Positions 23,801-37,119 of a stretch of 64,000 nt of DNA are shown one piece after another (positions within the stretch are counted from its first letter, which is position 1; each line of letters starts with the position of its first letter). Both the position numbers and the translations under genes were made by a program. Source of the DNA: Anisakis pegreffii (lineage: Eukaryota > Nematoda > Chromadorea > Rhabditida > Anisakidae); assembly GCA_035041965.1 (NCBI GenBank), contig JAPYMA010000554.1, forward strand, positions 80,218 to 144,217, written 5' to 3'. Below the pieces are notes generated by a model. That model saw only the letters and a list, made by a program, of their open reading frames with translations, was not told where the DNA came from and did not search any database.

Positions 23801-26800
23801 CGCTCACAACAATATCGTATAGTACAATTTTTAGAGTTTACATATTTTTCGGCTTTTTGCAACCAAATTCGATGGAAATATTGGTGTATGTGTGTGTGGC
23901 ACTTTGCATCATCAAACTGAAATGATTTCAAGCATATCAAATTATTCCTTATATGAAACCTATTTTTCGAGTTGTTTAAGCCGAATATCTAACCAATGCA
24001 ATGAGGATGTAATTGAGAAATGTAACACGATCGGCTCGTGCAATCATTCGAAGTGAATTTTGAAAAAAAAAAAGAGGAGAGGAAACCTGAGAATATAATA
24101 AAGATAAGTTAAAATCTCAGGTTTTCACAATTAATATAAAGAGAAAACTCAATATGCACACCCTCCACAATGATCCTAGCGACAGAAACCATGAAGGCAA
24201 ATATCTACTTCATAAATTCAACGAAATACAATTTCTACATTCTTTATCGATTCATACATCCCTCTCTTATCTTCACCTTTGTAACAAACTGCGGTTGGCA
24301 CTGATCTCACTTCATCATGTCGAATTCTAAAATGGCAAGTATGCTTACCATAAACTGCAAAACTGCTCAGAATTGCCTTACTATTAATAAACCAATTGCA
24401 GCTTTAATGATTCAGTGATGATGAACATTGTGATAAAATGAAGATGATAAAATGGCAAAGACAAAAATGAAGATCGAAAATTTGTTTGTAGTCGATGACA
24501 TTTCAGATCTAATGAAGGTAGAGTTGATGAATTTTAATAAGTCATATGGATTGGATGCATTTCAATGATGGTATGAGCTTATTAAAAGCTGATTAAATCG
24601 GAGGAGGTAAAAGCAGAATGCACGAGCAGTATAGATCGGTTAACGAAGCATTGCTGTTTTAGAAATGATTTTGACCATTTTGCGAGACATTTAAGACACA
24701 CTGAACAATTTCGCTTTAATCAACTACATATCCAAAAAAACAGCTAAATTGGAAGTATTTGACCTATATAGGTCTTAACTGCTAAATTGTACGGGTTTGT
24801 CCTATGTAGGTCTATACAGGAACTGATATTCGAGTAGAGCAAAAAAATACTTGCGAGATCCCCATCTTCAGTTCCAAATTTGCTTTTGACTAAATGCTAC
24901 ATAAAAGCGAAGTGAGATAATTGCTTTGTGAAACATAGAATTAAAAAGTCGGACTGAGTAAATCATTCACGTATATATACACGCACGATGTAAACAAAAT
25001 GTATGATTAATGAATGTTTCAAGAGACATACAAATTTGTCAATATCCCGAATTTGAGTGCAATATATAGCATTATGTGGTTCTGTGACACCACGCATCGC
25101 AATGAACCGTCGTCCAACGACAACAACTCTACATGAGCATTCAGCTTTCAGCCGTCTAACACACAGCTATTGATCCGTTAATGCTTCACGCAAAATGCCT
25201 TATGCATAAAGTCACGCCTCTGAGGCAAAACACATGCACAACGAACGCATTCAGCCTGATTACATCTAATGGAATTATAATCTGTATGATTATGGGATAC
25301 AGTTGATATTTTTGGTGCACATGAGTAATTACGCAATGTTTATGCAGTACGCAAGTAAAATTCATATTTAGCACTTTGCATGCACGCGTTCATCTGCTTC
25401 CAGACATGTGGTTCTCATAAATGGATGGAGCAGGGGAGGGGAGGAAGAAATTTGCACTGTGAATGGGAATCTTAGAGTGCCATGGGATAAATTGACGAGA
25501 TTGACAGATTATTGTTGATTGATTATTTGCATGGTTATACAATGGCGAATTCAAAATGCTTATTTGATCGCAATGAACTGAATCTATTGATATCATTCTT
25601 TCAGCTCAGTCGATTTCTTGATTGTCTTCTATTTGTCCCTAAATAGTAGTAATAGATTGTCAGAGGAGGAGGGAGGGCATTGCGGCCATGTGATGAGAGA
25701 ATAGCGCTTTGGTGAATGCAACCGGACGAGATATCTCCTGAGAGAACTGCTCCTATATACAATAAGCTGAAAGGGCCAGACCAGAAATTCTTTTTCTTAT
25801 GATAGGAAAAATGAGAGCAAAACAATAAATATGCTCCAGGCGACTACCATCCACCAAATCTTTTCAACAATCTTTTACTACAGTTTTCAACTATAGGTTT
25901 TGGTTGCATAAGAAGTATGGCCACTTTCCAGCATATATTATTTGGAATGTGACGTGAACTCGATTTGATGGAACTATTTAAGTGGCAATGAAATTTGTGA
26001 TTTGGAACGATTTGATGCAGTATTCGATTAGTCAGGTAGTCCTTAAAAAGCGGTCTGGTGAGAGGTCAGCGTGATACGAGACGCTTGTCACTCCACATCA
26101 AACGAACGAAGCTATTGCAAAATACGGTGTCCAGCTGTGATAATTCGCACTGTTCATGTCACCAACGATATTTGCTTCACTTTAAATGAACAGTACACAC
26201 GATGAATTTCAATGCCACATGAACAAGAAGAGCACAATTCCACCGTATCGTCTTTTTAACAGCATCGAAACATGTAGAAGGGAACTTCGACTAATTTCTG
26301 TTCAGTTTAACGATAAAACGTGCGCATAAAAAAGTTTTGTCACGCTACATACGCATGCATAGCTGGACATAATCAAGGGATCGATTCGCTGAATTCAGAA
26401 TCAAAAAAATGAATTAATCGAATCTAACGTTGAAGTTATTTGAATCCTGCGACATCAAGGTTTAGTTATTTTAAGTTTCTGAATAGCCAGCGATGCTTTG
26501 CTCAACAAATTTCCAAGCCATTGAATGCTGTGAGTAACGACTTTCGCAAAATGTTGTGAAAGTTTCACGTAAGAGAATTTGTAGTGTAAGTCCATGAATC
26601 TTGTTAGAGAAATGAATGCGTTAACGGAACGTCCTGAACGTGAAAGGACTCCGGGGATCATTTCGGCCTCATTCACCGCTCACTAAACATGGATACGAGA
26701 ACATAAATCTTGCTTGTTCTTTTTCCACTGGAATCAACGATGGATGCATTATTTTTGAAGAAGTCCATAAGTTGCGCACAGTAACTCATCCTGACATACT

Positions 26801-29800
26801 ACAGTTCTGATGTATCTTATAACCATGCCATAAAATGCAATATAATTGAGAGATATCAAGTAAATGTATAGCAAGACTGAACGCTAAGATTGTGACGTTT
26901 GAGATTGCTGCATCAATGGTGAATTTGAGCTAAAAGAAGGTACAAATCAGATCAATTAAAGCATAACATTTGATTATGAATAGGCAATTAAATTTGTTTA
27001 TCGTTTCAGCACCGCACTGATTGACGTGACCTCTTTATCGCGCATCAATAATTTCTCTTCCTTCGCATGCTAATTACCATTTCAACAACAAGCAATAAGA
27101 CTTTATAAAAATTAATCTCATTTCTCAACCAACAACCATCCTTTCATTGCTTCTTTGTGTGTTTTGAATGGCCATGTTCACACGTCTTCGAATGTTTTGC
27201 TACCGTTTCGAAGAGTATTTCGCGATTACAATTTTTTCACGTCAAAATGATGACAGAATGATCAGTTAGTAGACTTTGTAGAACAATAAACGCAATTTGT
27301 TCTGATAATTGGATATTTGTTTCTAACAATATTTTAAAAACGGTGATTATATGCTGGTTCAATAGTCTACTTTTACGCATGGAACATCCTCAAAGCATCA
27401 TATTGCAGATCAACTGTTGACAAAAAAGAAACGAATCGTGCAAATTGCAACTAATTGAGAAACAATCTTGCATAGTACTTAGCGAATGATATTCTGCAAA
27501 CGCTCAACGCTCTGAAAATATCGGTGGACTGAATCGATATCTAGTCCTGAAGCACCAACAAAACAATTGTCAAAGTGAATCCAAGTTTATTATAAGATGT
27601 CACGATACTTCCTGATCAAATTACTTCCTCTGAAATAATTGATTTGGTGAGGAAGAAGTGAAAATAAAAATAGTAAAAGTCGTTTCATTTAGGCTAACCA
27701 TAAGCTGAAAGAAGACAAGCGCATTAATGGGTCGTTAAGTGAAGATACTACTATCCTGTTTGCAATTCTTCGAAATGATATTCTATCTCAACAAGACGCC
27801 TCAATTATTCTATTAAATTACGTCGTTCGGTTAGCTTCATTCGACATCAATACCAAAAATATTTCCTTCCAACGGAATACTGTTGCAAATAAGTGAGAAA
27901 CGTTTTCTTAGCATCGATTTAAATTCTATCATAATTTCTGATGAATTCAATGCAGTCACATTCTGTACTCGTATTAGTTGATGCTAATCCTGTTATAAAA
28001 TTTTGTTTTGAAATTTGAAGATGTCCAAGCAAAAACAACACTAAGATGCTTCTCAACAAAAACAACAAATTGTTTCACTTTCGGGTAAACTAGTCATCTT
28101 TCACTCATAAATTCTTCGGTAATTTAAGGCTTTTGTAGAATGCCACATTTCTAATCAATTGCTATAGGATAAAATACGTTAGTGGACTAACTAAAGTTAG
28201 AATCAAATGGTCTTTCGAGATCATAAGTCAATTTCGGAAAAAATGTCAAAGAATATCGTAAAACCCTCATTCAGTCAACAAATCAAATATGAAAATTTCG
28301 CTCGTTCTCCAATCAAACCAGTTCTGTTCCACTGAATAAGTTGAAAACGATCAGTCCTCATCAAAAAAAAATTCGTAAATCACACGGAACAGTTGAAAAC
28401 ACGAAGATTCAAAAGATGAAAGATTAGATGAAAACGAGCAATCATATTTATCATATAGTTGCAGAAGACTGGCAGCTGATTCCTAATGTTCAGGCAAAAT
28501 AATGTCTGCTGAAGGAGTCGACAATGTAGTGGTTAGATAGGCTGAATGAACATCATGCATCGGAATATACGATAGAATTGTAAAGTTGTGTTTGTTTGAT
28601 GTATTAGCTGATGAAGATAACGGAAAGGAAAAGGTGGGGTAGTGGTCATTGAGCGATGAATCGATGGACTTAGAATTAAAGATGAATGCACGAGATAGAC
28701 GAGAAATGGGATGTTTAGGGAACGGATGTTGATTAATGCTTTAAAGCCCACACCAAACAATAGTGACCATCTTTGGTTACACAAATAAGTATGTAACTCA
28801 ATCACACTATTACTTTTCCACCGCAACAAATTCATCTGAGATGCTTTATTATAACTATCATTCCACCACACAGTGTTAAAAAGATTCCATCACGTATTTC
28901 GACCGCTCAATAATCGTTTCTTTCACTTCACGATTTAGAATAACAACAGAAATGACCATCGTAATGATGAAGAAGACGGAATTAATGAGAACATTCCAAA
29001 TAGGTGGACTGAAGTTGTTCCATCTGAGAACTAAACCATTTCAGGCGAAAAATTATTTGGACATGGAAACAAGGAATTTTGACGGTGCCCCACTACTGTT
29101 TTTTGATCGTGATGGGTGATTTTGGTTTCATGGCTTGATTATCGCTAATCAAAGTCCATTAGCATACCGAAAAATGCAAGTGCTTACGTGACCTTTGCAT
29201 ATGATATGTTTGGTTACAATTTCGTATGGAACATTTCTTAACGAACTTGAATCATTTATTGCCGTCGTACGTGAAATGTTCTTTGCACCACTGTGATATC
29301 ATACTTAAAATTTGCTGTCCATCACTGCTTTCGTCTTGTGAACCAAATCCATTGCTAGATTTTTATTTTTCAAAATGCTTTTTGAAAAACACACTCCATT
29401 ATCACAGTTGTCTTTGAACTATGCAACGATTTGTCAATGCATATAATAGAATAACAGAATTGCTTATTTTATTCAACTCGATATAAACAGGGACTATGAC
29501 ATAATAAATCCTTACATATCATCAGAAGAGATCATTGATAAATTGAACCTGATGAGACGATGATCAAACTGCTGAGAGAATATTCGTTGAGTAGGAAGAT
29601 AAGAACGAATTTAGATGATGGAATTTGAGGACCACAAAGAGGAACAATGGAAAATTCTGCAGGAAGACGTATTACGTCATGTGCCGTTCTCGTTTATTTC
29701 GTCCAATCAATCAGATGAGAAAATCTGGTATAACGAGGGGTTTTGCTGATGACGTCCAACGGAATATTGCAGGAACACGATAAAATACAGATAAATTACA

Positions 29801-31740
29801 GTCCTGAATGCGAAAATTCGCGATGATAAAACTGTATACATGACAATTACGATACAAAAGTGATTTTTATTTTAAAAAAGATGAATAATAACATCACAAA
29901 ATGCAGTACTTTAATATTTGAAAGAATAGATGCGATCATTATGTCTTTGATTACCGTACTGAATCACAAAGGCATAAGCTTATCGATCTGAAATAAATGA
30001 ATGAAATGGAATAAAACTTCAAATATTTTTGATTGCCATGTTTCCCTCTGAAATCTTTTGTTTTAAATATATCTAAGGTCCATCTGTTTGTTTAGGCGTT
30101 GACTAACCGCTGAATACCCAGGTTTTCTTACATATACTGTAACCTGAACGGGTCGTAAATGACCCAGGTGATATTGATGCAATGCTGAGTAATCAGAAAT
30201 TACGAAATCAACTGCGAGGTTGGTGTCTGTCATGAATACTGAGAGATGCTCCAAAGATATTCAGGAAGATTTCGGCGCAGATTAGGTGAAATATGGCACG
30301 AATGTCACGAAGTACCTGAGCATAGCATCAAAGGTTGTTAAGCAGTTATTTCGTGTTATTTAAATACTGCTCCATACAAAATCCCTGACTGTTCCGGATA
30401 AACTTATTAATATCAACTAAGACCACGATATGCTTATGTTCCTGTGACCGGTACTTTCAGGTTTTCTAAAAAACTTAGCACTTCTTATATTTGACTTTCA
30501 TTTTTAACTGATAGTGAGATTCCATGCGGCATACTCCTTAACGAAAAGAATCAGTTGCGTCTGCTCCATGTACAGCCGGTGTTTGAAATCGTTTGCAGCA
30601 GAAAGTACATACAAATGAGTATGAACGTAAATCGTGCATTTGGATCGCTACCTGAATCTCTTCCGTTTTCAAACCGCGGAATCGGCATCCATTACCGTAA
30701 GCACCTATCCTAATTAGAAATGCTCTCAACTAATTGTAAGACAGATTCAAGTAACAATCCAAACACGATTTATCTTCATACTCACTCGCATGTACTTTCT
30801 GCTGCAAACGACATACACACTTTCAAACTGATCAATTTCGATGATGAACTCTTCGTTCGCTCACTATAACTCCAAGATAACTGGTTGTGATAAAATGTGA
30901 TAACTTGATGACAGCTAGATCTGCCACCATCTTTCTCTTCAAAATAATCTTCGTCAAAAACGGTGAGGCCATGATTTGTTCGGAATGATCGGCATCATCA
31001 CACCCCTCTCTTATGCAAATTCATCGATACTATTACAGCAAAAACAGTGGATGCTATTACAACAGTGTGCAGCATACCAAGCGTGCACGTTCGAGCATCT
31101 CGTCATTTGCCACCAACGAACCCTTTTTATCAAGCGAGCGATCTTAAACACACTTGCTATAGAGCAGAGATGGATTGTTGCCAGTCGAATAAATTACGAG
31201 CGAATGATTTCTGAATGGTGTGGTATCGAGTTGATTTGGTGAGGGCTCACAGAAGTACACATAAAAAGGCTTGAGCGCATTTGTGAAATTCGCTCAATCC
31301 AGTCAAACTATTTGAAAATCCAGCAATCCATTGGTGTTGTTGGAGCTGAGTAGTTGTGATATAAAGGGCCGAACCGCTTAAGAGGTAAACAAGAATCGTC
31401 CAGCAGCAACCTATTGATACCGTTTAGGTCATTTGTATATTCGCTTTGATTGTCTGTCAATGATCAGGTAGACTCTTTGGAATAATACCGCGAATGCTGC
31501 GTTGATTCGAGAAACTTACCTATATCTGGTTATAGTCATTCAGGTCATTTATATTTATCACGTTTCATTTTGATTTCTACGTATTACTGCACATTCGGAT
31601 GAGTGTTTCAAGTGTTGTTGCTATGAGATATTCGTGATGGTTTTAATTCGATGCAACAGAAAACACTTAATGACATGAAAATATTGAAGTGTTGAATAAG
31701 CAACTCTCAGCAATATAATTAATCAGTGAATCTCTTTGAA
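14858..31740. other. AT-rich gene-poor DNA
   Basis: About 17 kb with no gene I can support; frames of 60-112 codons occur at the frequency expected by chance. Visible structure: degenerate ACT/TGC-type trinucleotide-rich sequence at about 16795-16905, a 10-bp-stem hairpin at 24083-24124, a 38-bp tandem duplication at 24743-24819, and a possible solitary hAT-like end (GTGGTTCTCATAAATGG) near 25408. Small exons of intron-rich genes could be hidden here. Confidence 0.4.
24743..24819. repeat. 38-bp tandem duplication with palindromic core
   Basis: Two diverged copies starting GCTAAATTG at 24743 and 24781. Copy one contains the perfect 14-bp palindrome GACCTATATAGGTC (24761-24774), and copy two keeps a diverged form of it. 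Confidence 0.7.
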
Positions 31741-31741
31741 A

Positions 31742-31747
31742 TTTCAG
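31742..31747 (+). other. 3' splice acceptor in front of the PARL start (likely trans-splice site)
   Basis: TTTCAG ends 7 nt before the ATG at 31755, with no upstream coding exon visible. This distance and motif fit spliced-leader addition in nematodes. A 5' UTR intron is the alternative. Confidence 0.6.
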
Positions 31748-31754
31748 TTAGATA

Positions 31755-34616
31755 ATGCTGAGGATTTTTGGTAGCGGCGCTCGACAGATATGTGATGCAT
31801 TGAGATGGACCAAATTTAGTCAGTTGAGGTGGAGACGTTTCGATCGTGCAGAACTGAGACGACGTCTCTATCGTGATCCTAAAATTACGCACCCAAATAT
31901 ATCGGTACCATATGGCGCTGATCGCATTCCCGTTCGACCAGCAAAACATCTTTGGAAGGCATTCGCGTTTACAATAGCGGTATGCTCTTGTGCTTTTGAA
32001 TTTTCGTGCTTGTGGAATCATTGGAATTTTTTATCCATTATTTGCACTTTTTTGAACGAATAAGATGTTGTTGAGCTCACAGTTCACCAGTCTACTCTTA
32101 ATCAGAGGTACTAATTCAGCGCTCTGCCTGGCATGTGTAATAGGTATTGATTTAATCAGGACTTACAACTCATCATGAGTTTATGTCTCTCCACATTCAT
32201 CGTCGCAGCCAATTGGGCGCAAGGGGTGCATGACTCTCCCTTCTGGAGGGAGGAAGAAAGGGGCAAAGAAGAGAGAAAGAGAAAAAGGAGAAGGGAAAGT
32301 AAAAAGAAGAAAAAATTAACGTAGAGGAGGCGATCCCCCTCCTCTCCACCTCTTCTTCCTCCCTCTGGAAAGAATCCTTGCTACACCACTGTTCGAACAT
32401 ATCCAACTGTTCAATCATCCTTCTTTCCAAACATAAAAAGGTATGAATACATGCGTCTTCATGAATTGTATGCAGAGGAACGATTTAGTAATCACGGAGA
32501 TGTAGTTGCCACTCCCATGTTGTCCGATGATTTCTAAGGAGCGATCTCTGAAGATGTTCGAAACAGTGATCGGAGGGTTCGTTGAAGGTTTCATGGTCGC
32601 TATAGGTAACTATTCAAATAACTGAGCGTGGTGAATCGTCAATCGATTATGGTCTGATGTGACGAAAATGATAACGCTAATCATGACAGCCACAATATTA
32701 TCCTATAATAAGGATAGTGGCTGTTTTAAGCACTGATATTGATGCCAATAATGTCAATGACTAATGATGCCGGTAATGGTGATGAATTATAATATCAATG
32801 TTATCGGTCAAAAGCAGTGTTGAATGAAATTTCCAGGTAGGTGGTGCAACGTTCACGGTTGCTGCCATAACCGACTTTGAACGATCCAAACGACGAATGC
32901 GATATTTTTGGGGTGATCCAATGGATTTCTTTAATAATCCATCACAGCAACAACAGCATTTTGCAAACGAATGGTGGGTTGCATTGACCGATGGACAGAA
33001 GACATGCTTATCGATATTGGCTATTAATAGTGCGATATTTCTGTTGTGGAGAATTAAGTCACTCGAATTGTTCATGTGGAGATATTTTACAAATAGTTAC
33101 GCATCAAGTTGGTTTCATCTGCTTCCTCATTTCATTCAATTCGTTTTCACTTTATCCAATTCGCTTCGCAGATTCGTTTCATCATGTTCCTTATCGTCAT
33201 TGAAACCGGTGTATATATCGTTAATCAAAATCTTACGTCATGTTATATTTGGATGAAAATTAATGTAGTTCACCATTGTATCTGATCATTAAGTTAAATA
33301 AATCAAGAGTATTCCTCCATCTCTTATGTCAGTTGATCCATCTCATCAATGATAGCATGAGTATGTATAATGCCAACTATGAATGCCACGGGTAATAATC
33401 TCAAAAGTAATTAAGCGTTTCAGAAGCGTTATGCCTTCCAATGGTGTTAAGTGCATTCTCACATTCACACTGGTTGCATCTTGGTGTAAATATGTACGTA
33501 TTATATTCATTTGCCGGTGTCTCAATTGACAGATTTCTTGGATTGGATCAAGTTCGTTGGCTTATCTTTCTGATTTCCTTATGCCATTATCCCTTTACTA
33601 TTACAGTTTTGTGCATCGCATTCAGATATTATTATCAGTAAGAATTATTGTGATGTTTGAAACGAATTATTTTGTGCCGTGATTCGTTTCGGTACATTTT
33701 TCATGCTCCTGATGCAGACAATTTTCTATTTCAATGGTCAATTTTTAGTTGCTTTTAGAATTTTCTTCATCTGTTATGCTGGTGATATACAAAATGAGAA
33801 TATTATTTGTTCGTGACTTAATTTCAGTTCATGGCATTCTATCTGACCGCATCGTCTGTTTCATCGTTAACAAGTTTAGCCCATAAATGTGTCGTCGGAT
33901 CTCCAGTTCGTGCCCTTGGCGCGGTATATTCAAAATTTATTTTTTGCACGTACAACTTCGGTCAATTCATTTTTCAAATGAGCATCAAAAAATAAGATGG
34001 CTAAGCAACAATAACTTCTGTCCCTTAAATCTTCTTTTACTTTTTACTGCCCTCTCCCACTCCAGCACATTGACTATGAGTGTGGTGGTAGGGACTGGGA
34101 TGAAAGTGATATGTTGTCGTTATATTCATGTGTTAATAGCAACAAAAGTGATCAAATGAATTATTTAATTCAGAGTGGAGCGATTCTAGCCGTACTGGCC
34201 TATACATGCATGCGAATACCAGATGCACGTTTGCAAATTGTCTTCGTACCTGGATTTAGTTTCAGTGCTCAAAATGCCATTATTGGTGTAGTTCTATTCG
34301 ATCTTGCCGGTCTCTTATTGAGATTCAGACTTTTTGATCACGCTGCACACTTGGGTGGCGCTCTTTTCGGAATGTTAGTAGTTTTAAATTCATCTTTTAC
34401 TCAATGTTTATAGATGAATAGTACTGATTTTCTTGTGATGACTTTAGGTTTCGAACGATTGAGCCATTTATTCAGTTTAGATTTCGAAATTCATAAAACG
34501 AAGCCAATTGTTCATTTTGAAGATTTTATGCGTTATATGGAGAGAATATTTTGTGGAGGCGATATGGCGAAAAAGTGGTTGACATTTATCGTAACCGGAC
34601 TGATAAGAAACGGTAG
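31755..34616 (+). CDS. PARL: PARL-family mitochondrial rhomboid protease (six exons)
   Basis: Intramembrane serine protease of the mitochondrial inner membrane; family members cleave partners such as PINK1 and PGAM5. Exons: 31755-31979, 32837-33107, 33424-33551, 33828-33923, 34174-34373, 34523-34616 (stop TAG). All introns are GT-AG and the phases join into 337 aa. Residues 1-45 are Arg-rich and amphipathic, a mitochondrial presequence. Residues about 76-160 match the PARL N-terminal region (WW..L.DGQ, then RYFT...ASK). Rhomboid core: HLGVN at 184-188, GASGA with catalytic Ser241, and HAAHLGG with catalytic His299. The 58-residue Ser-His spacing equals that of human PARL (277/335). The tail (FYALYGENILW) aligns with the human C-terminus only if the last exon starts at 34523, which supports that acceptor (TTGAAG, weak). 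Intron 4 falls directly before the Ser codon. Likely the orthologue of C. elegans rom-5. Looks intact. Confidence 0.93.
32217..32387. repeat. Fold-back repeat in PARL intron 1 (MITE-like)
   Basis: Perfect 13-bp inverted arms (32246-32258 and 32353-32365) within longer, imperfect purine/pyrimidine-rich complementarity. The outer ends read GCAAGG in both directions. It is about 170 bp with no coding capacity. A clear target-site duplication is not visible. Confidence 0.35.
32686..32724. repeat. Small hairpin in PARL intron 1
   Basis: ACAGCCAC and GTGGCTGT arms plus an inner TATCC/GGATA stem, with a 5-nt bulge on the left side and an 8-nt loop. Confidence 0.5.
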
Positions 34617-34989
34617 ACTGACTGCGTTCAAGAAATGCTGATTTCTGGCAATTTTCTTCCTATGCAAGGTTTTGTTTTTTTTTAAAATCAGTTTTACGTG
34701 ATTATTGAAACCGTGTGAGATGCAAAAACGTTTTGCAAGATGCCAAGACATGACCGCACTCCTCTGCACACTCGCTCCTTCCCCTTTTCCTTCGTGAAAA
34801 CAATTTTGGTTGAAATTTTTATTGAAAATGTGCATAGTGGTGACCACGATAACTAAAATACGAAGCCGTGGAGGATCACATTTCCTTGTGAAAGATATTA
34901 GAAATAGTGTTGGGTCGGTCGGTGGCTTCGAACCAAATCGAAAGATGCTGATCGGTCGATGGTTACCAACAATCGCTCTCAGTTGTTAC

Positions 34990-36223
34990 TAGGGTTTGCA
35001 AAACCCCGACGTTTTTTCAACCCTGGGATCGGGATTTAATCTCGGGATCGATTTTTGATCCCGGTATAATCCCAGGATCGAACAATTTTTGTAACATCGA
35101 TGCGGGACATGTTCAAAAACATTTTCTCGAACCAATATGTTCATTATTAATCAGAAAGGAGTTAATTCAACAAATTATTGAACAAATTCGAGGAACCAAA
35201 TTATTCAAATTCAAATTAATATTTCATATAATGTTGTTAATGATCATGTCGTAAGAGCATACTGCATTTTCTATGCTAAGGCATCTTGTCGTCTCGGGTC
35301 TAAGTTAATAACAGTACACTTGCATGTGAATATGAAATTCTTGATTCTCAAACACTTATTTGTCGTGCTTCAAGTCCATTTTCTCCCAGTATTAACGTCA
35401 GGTAAATTCTACATTCGGAACTTTCGACTTTTTACGAAAGAAATGCATCTCATGAATTATATCATTTGAATTTTGAAAAATTAAAAGTTCACAGTTTATC
35501 TAAAAAGTGGAAAAAAGCATCCGCAATAGATTTTTATCGAACCATCGAACACTTATTGCACACGTTTGATAATTACGATCAGAGATCACGGAAATGTACT
35601 TGATTTTCAAGCATAAGATCCTTTTGAATAGAACAATTTACGACTGTGAATTTTCACTATGAGTGAACTCAGTGAGAATTGATGTACGTTTCGATCAGAT
35701 GAAAATGTTTCCAAATAGCGAAGTAAAAAGACTTGCAGTCATTCAGTTGAATTAACAGATGGAATATTGAAGCCGAACAAATCTTATGAGAGGAAACGAC
35801 TCAAAATTTCATTGAACTTCTTTGCTTTTGGTTCTTATTAGAAAATGTGATTATCTGTGTTATTCTACTTAGAAATGCATCCAGGTGAGCGTGATATAAG
35901 GCAACGAAGAGCAGAATAATCAGTTGAATATTGAATGAAATGTTACGTAAAAGTTCATCAAGCTGTCGTTGATCATGTCATTCGACCGATTTGCGTCTAT
36001 TTCCTCAGCTATTCATCAATAATAGAGGGCAAACAACAAAGATGATTGCATATGAATGAGATGGGAATGATTAAGGCTTCCTTCAAGATGAGCATACTAT
36101 CGAAATTCACGCAAGTCGACCTGTTTTATCAAATCGCGAGATCCCAGGATTTTTTAAAACTCAAATCCCGGGATCGGGATCGGAACTGAAATCTCGGGAT
36201 CCCGGGATCTCGTGCAAACCCTA
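34990..36223. mobile_element. Non-autonomous hAT-like DNA transposon, 1.2 kb
   Basis: The ends are inverted: TAGGGTTTGCA at 34990 and TGCAAACCCTA at 36213-36223. Subterminal regions on both sides are dense in CCCGGGATC/GATCCCGGG-type words, a pattern seen at the ends of some hAT elements. The flanking 8-mers GTTGTTAC (34982-34989) and GTTGTCAG (36224-36231) agree at 6 of 8 positions, consistent with an aged 8-bp target-site duplication. The interior has no transposase reading frame, so it would need an enzyme supplied elsewhere. Confidence 0.65.
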
Positions 36224-36433
36224 GTTGTCAGCGACCAACGGCTAGAAAAACCCTTTTCGGAAAACACCGATGTTCGCTGATCGAGTGTTCCCTTAAACCA
36301 ATGATCAGTTCAAAGTACACCATTTTTTTCATCAATTGCTCTCTGATTTGTCCAGGAAATATTTTTTCAATGATACTCTTGTGGGATTGATCGGTATACT
36401 TTCTTTGGCTGCTAAATGATGTTCGTTTAGAAG

Positions 36434-36772
36434 TGTAGTTCTTAACCTGTTTTCTCATCCGTGCCCCTAAAAACATTTAAGATATCCTCGCACCTTACAA
36501 CAATACTTCAAATGCCCTCGCACCCCTCACAACATCCAGTCTGTATCTCTCAGTCACTACAATTAGATAAGTGAATACCGTTAGAGTAGGTTGTAGTCTT
36601 TTAGAAAATATTTTGGTCAAAGTTTGTCCTCGCTTTCTTTATGTTTATGTATGTGTTGAATCTGCCCTGACCTACTTTGATATAGAGAAAACTAAACGTT
36701 ATCATGTACTCCCTGGAATATTATCTCGCACTTTCTGGGGTGCGAACACCTCCTGTGGTTGAAAAACCCTGG
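36434..36772. mobile_element. hAT-type MITE, 339 bp
   Basis: The left end TGTAGTTCTTAACC and the right end (reverse strand CCAGGGTTTTTCAACC) are diverged versions of the hAT CAGGGTTTCTCAACC-like terminus, and both continue into CGCACCCC/GTGCCCCT-type subterminal sequence. The flanks TTTAGAAG (36426-36433) and TTCAGAAG (36773-36780) match at 7 of 8, a good 8-bp target-site duplication. No coding capacity; the 63-codon frame inside is incidental. Confidence 0.65.
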
Positions 36773-37037
36773 TTCAGAAGGAACCATTTCTCCTCACTCG
36801 TTGACTGTAGTCTATAAAACAGTCGTGTGATAACACAACAGAAATGTTGGTATTTTTGGTATTGTAGCAATGCGATATATGCCTTAAAATGATACATCTT
36901 GTTAGCATTAAACCATCATCCAATTCTAGCTGGAGTAGCTGGACTGCCTAATGTATTTCAACTCATGTGTTTCGTTAACCTTATGTAATCAGGTTTAGTG
37001 CACTACGTTTCGGCTGCATGAACTTGTGTCTAATCTT

Positions 37038-37040
<3 letters not shown>

Positions 37041-37113
<73 letters not shown>
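37041..37113. repeat. (TA)36 microsatellite
   Basis: Uninterrupted alternating TA over about 73 bp. Confidence 0.97.

Positions 37114-37119
<6 letters not shown>

Noticed and set aside
37041..37113. Link between the (TA)36 tract and the (TA)n palindrome centre
   Set aside because: Flanking sequences are unrelated and there is no mirrored DNA around 37041-37113.
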